Under the pieces are notes generated by a model, which did not search any database, was not told the DNA's origin, and was given only the letters and a program-made list of their open reading frames with translations. A DNA stretch of 64,000 bases, taken from positions 62,001-126,000 of the forward strand of contig NZ_PGFV01000008.1 of NCBI RefSeq assembly GCF_021023135.1, written 5' to 3'. Within the stretch, counting starts at the first letter, position 1, and each line of letters starts with the position of its first letter. This stretch comes from Brevibacterium sp. CCUG 69071. Lineage in GTDB: Bacteria; Actinomycetota; Actinomycetes; Actinomycetales; Brevibacteriaceae. Shown in pieces: positions 61,446-64,000 of the stretch. A program made the position numbers and the translations under genes.

Positions 61446-63032
61446 CTACTTGCGCATGATGAACACCGTGACGGAGCTGCCCGCCAGGTCGATGTTGAGT
61501 TCATTCTCGTCCATTTCAGGACTCGCCGAGGCGGATGCGCTCTTAGTCGATTCCGACTCGCTGTAGGGCACGGTGTCCGGTAGCGGGTTCGCCGGGATCA
61601 CCTGGGTACCATTCTTCGCGTCGTTTGAAGCGCCGTAGACCTGGGAGGCCTTGTCCACGGAGAATCCCTCCGGCATGCTCAGCGTTACCGGGTTCCCACC
61701 GACCTTGGCCGCGTCATTGGCGTTGATGACGGTCGTGACGAGTGTTTTCCCCTCGTCCTTCGAGACGGTATAGGCGCTCATGTTGCCACCGCCCTTGACC
61801 GAGGTCTTTGTGAACGTCCCGCCGACGCTGGGCGCGAGGAGCCGCAGGCCGAGCATGTTCGGCCGCGGCACGAAGTCATTCGACTTCTGTCCGTGGTCGG
61901 CCGGGTCGCAGATCAGTGACATCGGCGCTCCCCCGTTGCAGGCTCCGAGCATCGAGTGCATGGCCATGCGTTCGACGCCGAGCTGTGCGGCGTAGAGAGT
62001 GTAGTCGGCGGCCCACAGCGCCGAGGCGTTAGTCAGGGAGGTGTCGTTCGTGCCCGGGCAGCTCGTCGGTCCGGTCTCTTCGAGCCACAGCGGCAGGTCC
62101 GCGGCGTCGGCTCGGTCCTTGCCGATGCCGAGGTTCTTCTTCGCGGACTTCTTCGCCAAGGGGTCGATGAGGTTCTCAGCCTTGGGGCCACGACCGGGGA
62201 CCTTGCCTGAGTCGCATTCGTAGAGCTGATACCAGTGCTGGGAGATCGCAGTCTTGTGCTTCACGTCTGAGTCTGCGAACGTCTTCATCCATTGCCCGTC
62301 GTAGACGTCGGGACCAATGATCGGAGCATCGGGGCGTTTCTCATGGATCGCCTTGGCATAGGCTTCGAGCTGCTTGATGTACGTGGTTTCGTTCCAGTCG
62401 TCCCCGCGGACGGCACCGTCGGGAACATCTTTGACCGCGTACCCGTTCGGTTCGTTCCCGATCGCCAGACCGACCAGAGAATCGCCGAGGATGTCGACCG
62501 CGTGCGCGGCCATGTCCGCTCCGCGTGCGGGATCATAGGTACCGAGAGGAATCCCGAGGGTGACGGTCGATCCGGTGCCAGCGACGAGTTTCTTCAGACG
62601 TTTGAGGTCATCGGGTGTGATCGTCGTCTTCTCGGAATGTTTTGGCTTCTCCCCTTTCGACGTCCAGAAGGTACGCCGGTCCAATGCGTTGCCCCCGAAC
62701 CGCAGTGCCGGTGACCCGAGAGTCTTCAGCTGCTCGTCGAGGTTCGACGAGTCGGGGTCGAGACGGGGATCGGCAAGGTCGGTGGCTTCGAAGGAGATGC
62801 CGAGGTTGTCAGCGGTGAGACCGTGGCCGGGCTTCTCGACGGTCGCAGTGATAGTCGCGGCCTCGCCGGAGGCGGAGCCGACCGTTGTCTGCTCGAACTT
62901 GGTCGGAGTCGGGGTAGGTTCCGGTGCCTGATCCGTAGACGAGGACGAACCGTCCGAGCCCGACCCAGTACACCCTGCCAAGAGAAGAGCGAGCGCCAGA
63001 ACGCCGCCTTGAATGGTTCGCCTGATCTCCAC
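61446..63032 (-). CDS. lipoprotein related to GH79 glycoside hydrolases
   Basis: About 528 aa from GTG 63032 (TTG 63068 adds 12 residues). The signal peptide ends in the lipobox LLLAGC, followed by a Ser/Thr/Pro spacer. The catalytic (beta/alpha)8 part shows ALRFGGNALDRRTFW, VGLAIGNEPNGYAV (acid/base Glu) and LPLWLEETGPTSCPGTND (nucleophile Glu), as in heparanase/beta-glucuronidase-like GH79 proteins. The C-terminal 130 residues form a small beta domain. It should hydrolyse a glucuronide or related polymer at the cell surface. It is convergent with the LCP-like gene, 9 bp away. Confidence 0.8.
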   Translation of the reverse strand: MEIRRTIQGGVLALALLLAGCTGSGSDGSSSSTDQAPEPTPTPTKFEQTTVGSASGEAATITATVEKPGHGLTADNLGISFEATDLADPRLDPDSSNLDEQLKTLGSPALRFGGNALDRRTFWTSKGEKPKHSEKTTITPDDLKRLKKLVAGTGSTVTLGIPLGTYDPARGADMAAHAVDILGDSLVGLAIGNEPNGYAVKDVPDGAVRGDDWNETTYIKQLEAYAKAIHEKRPDAPIIGPDVYDGQWMKTFADSDVKHKTAISQHWYQLYECDSGKVPGRGPKAENLIDPLAKKSAKKNLGIGKDRADAADLPLWLEETGPTSCPGTNDTSLTNASALWAADYTLYAAQLGVERMAMHSMLGACNGGAPMSLICDPADHGQKSNDFVPRPNMLGLRLLAPSVGGTFTKTSVKGGGNMSAYTVSKDEGKTLVTTVINANDAAKVGGNPVTLSMPEGFSVDKASQVYGASNDAKNGTQVIPANPLPDTVPYSESESTKSASASASPEMDENELNIDLAGSSVTVFIMRK

Positions 63033-63356
63033 GGGAATAACTCTGCCCTGTTCGTCCTGATCCGACAACTTCCACAGTGCCGCCCGAGCTACCGTCTGCC
63101 CGAATCCCCACCTGCCGAGGCGATCGCCTCGCAGCCATGGCTTTGTGGTGGCAGAGACATCGCCGCCGAAGGAGAGGAGCCACCGCGTCCGAGGGCACCG
63201 GCAGCGAGAACCGCGATGCCCACCTGCGTTCGGCGGACTCCTTCAACGTGGAGACCTACTCCGAAATCCAGTACGTCTCATCGGCCATAGTCAACGTGGA
63301 CCTAGTGTCGCGTATCGTTAGTTCCTGAATGGGTGGTTGTTTGGGAGAATTGGTGC
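63033..63356. other. 324-bp intergenic region
   Basis: It holds the promoter region of the GH79-like gene on the left and the presumed left end of the IS630 element on the right (CTAG target region at about 63302). No gene is seen. Confidence 0.4.
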
Positions 63357-63684
63357 ATGGCGAATTCTCCCGCTCCGGCTCTGACCCTGTTCGAGGATGA
63401 GGAACCACTACTGCGTGAGTGGTTGAGATCGTCGACCATCAAAGCCGGTCTTGCCAGACGAGCACGAATCGTGCTGCTGGCTGCCGACGGAGTAGCGAAC
63501 ACTCAGATCGCGAAGCTGACCGACTCTTCTGTGGTCACTGTCCTGAAGTGGCGGGCACGCTACGAAGAGTCGGGGGTCGCTGGCCTCACTGATGACCAGC
63601 GCTCGGGTCGACCGAAGCGCCTCGATGACTTCGATATCGTGACAACGACATTGATGCCGCCACCGAAGAAGTACGGAGTCACTC
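63357..63684 (+). pseudogene. IS630-family transposase, 5' fragment
   Basis: 109 codons from ATG 63357. It contains the N-terminal helix-turn-helix of IS630 transposases: LREWLRSSTIKAGLARRARIVLLAADG, then NTQIAKLTDSSVVTVLKWRARYEESGVAGLTDDQRSGRPKRL. The reading frame meets foreign sequence at 63685, where the IS3-type end begins. The catalytic DDE half is missing, so it is inactive. Confidence 0.85.
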
Positions 63685-64000
63685 TGTCAAGCTCCGGGTT
63701 TCGTAGAGGCTCCTTTTCTTGGTTTTCTATGCAGCCACCGGTTCGATGTCACTCTGGTTGGTCCATTCGGAATGGACCTCGAACGGCGGGCGATAATCAA
63801 TGGCCGAATGCAGCCTGGCCTGGTTGTACCAGGCCACCCATTTCGACGTCTCGGCCATCACCTCGATCAACCCCGACCACGACTTCCGATCAATCAACTC
63901 CGCCTTATAGACAGAGTTCAACGCCCCAGCCATCGCGTTGTCATACGAGTCCCCACGCGACCCCACGGACGCAACTACCTCTGATTCCGCGAGGGTCTCG
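63685..64000 (-). mobile_element. IS3-family insertion sequence, partial at window edge
   Basis: The element begins at TGTCAAGCTCC (63685), directly after the broken IS630 frame, and holds a transposase gene on the minus strand. Its other end lies beyond the window. It inserted into the IS630 copy, a nested arrangement. Confidence 0.8.
63727..64000 (-). CDS. IS3-family transposase (OrfB), C-terminal part
   Basis: The last 90 residues of the integrase-core transposase are visible: VASVGSRGDSYDNAMAGALNSVYKAELI, then WNQ-type YNQARLHSAIDYRPPFEVHSEW. The third catalytic residue, Glu, would lie in KAELI. The 5' end is outside the window. Ordinary IS3-type cut-and-paste/copy-out transposase, likely intact as far as seen. 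Confidence 0.9.
   Translation of the reverse strand, partial: ETLAESEVVASVGSRGDSYDNAMAGALNSVYKAELIDRKSWSGLIEVMAETSKWVAWYNQARLHSAIDYRPPFEVHSEWTNQSDIEPVAA

Overview
The window is high-GC actinobacterial DNA. Nearly every codon ends in G or C, several genes look leaderless, and there is a SigK/RskA pair beside a fasciclin lipoprotein, actinobacterial DoxX, LCP and MMPL proteins, and an LPXTG-type surface protein. A Micrococcales genus such as Brevibacterium fits, but that is a guess from protein style. No rRNA, tRNA or CRISPR array was recognised.

Left part (1-24.7 kb): ordinary accessory metabolism and regulation. It opens with a malic enzyme cut by the window edge. Next come a TetR/SDR pair sharing a 19-bp operator and a TetR-quinone reductase pair. 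A 1047-aa von Willebrand/SpaA wall-anchored protein with 142-146-aa Ala/Asp/Ser repeats follows, transcribed divergently from a sigma factor fused to its own membrane-bound anti-sigma region. An acyl-CoA dehydrogenase/CaiB operon faces a TetR/histidine phosphatase operon. Then come a DUF2000/AraC pair, a HigBA-like toxin-antitoxin islet between duplicated copies of the araC 3' end, a LuxR-type regulator, a methyltransferase/XRE-cupin pair, and a DoxX-CitA-CitB-like operon divergent from a DctA-like symporter.

Middle (24.9-38.6 kb): a compact nonribosomal peptide locus. It holds a small secreted peptide, a trimodular synthetase (C-A-PCP x3, TE), an MbtH-like protein, a DrrA/DrrB-like ABC exporter and a 4'-phosphopantetheinyl transferase, mostly with overlapping stop and start codons. 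The three adenylation domains have nearly the same binding-pocket residues.

38.5-46.0 kb: a bidirectional six-gene lipid cluster. On the minus strand are an SDR, a PlsC-like acyltransferase and an alkylglycerone-phosphate-synthase-like flavoenzyme. On the plus strand are a fatty acyl reductase fused to a HAD hydrolase, a ferritin-like protein that has lost its metal ligands, and an intact diiron ferritin-like protein. Together they read as an O2-dependent ether-lipid or plasmalogen-type pathway, which I consider the most interesting candidate in the window.

46.1-51.7 kb: a SigK regulon (fasciclin lipoprotein, SigK, RskA) with SigK-like promoters, then an MMPL exporter and a MarR regulator.

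51.7-64 kb: a looser, decayed region. It has long gene-poor gaps, a 5'-truncated ISL3 transposase, a truncated TPP-enzyme remnant, two NAD-binding proteins, an orphan histidine kinase, an LCP-like protein without a membrane anchor, a GH79-like lipoprotein, and an IS630 fragment interrupted by an IS3-family element that runs off the right edge.
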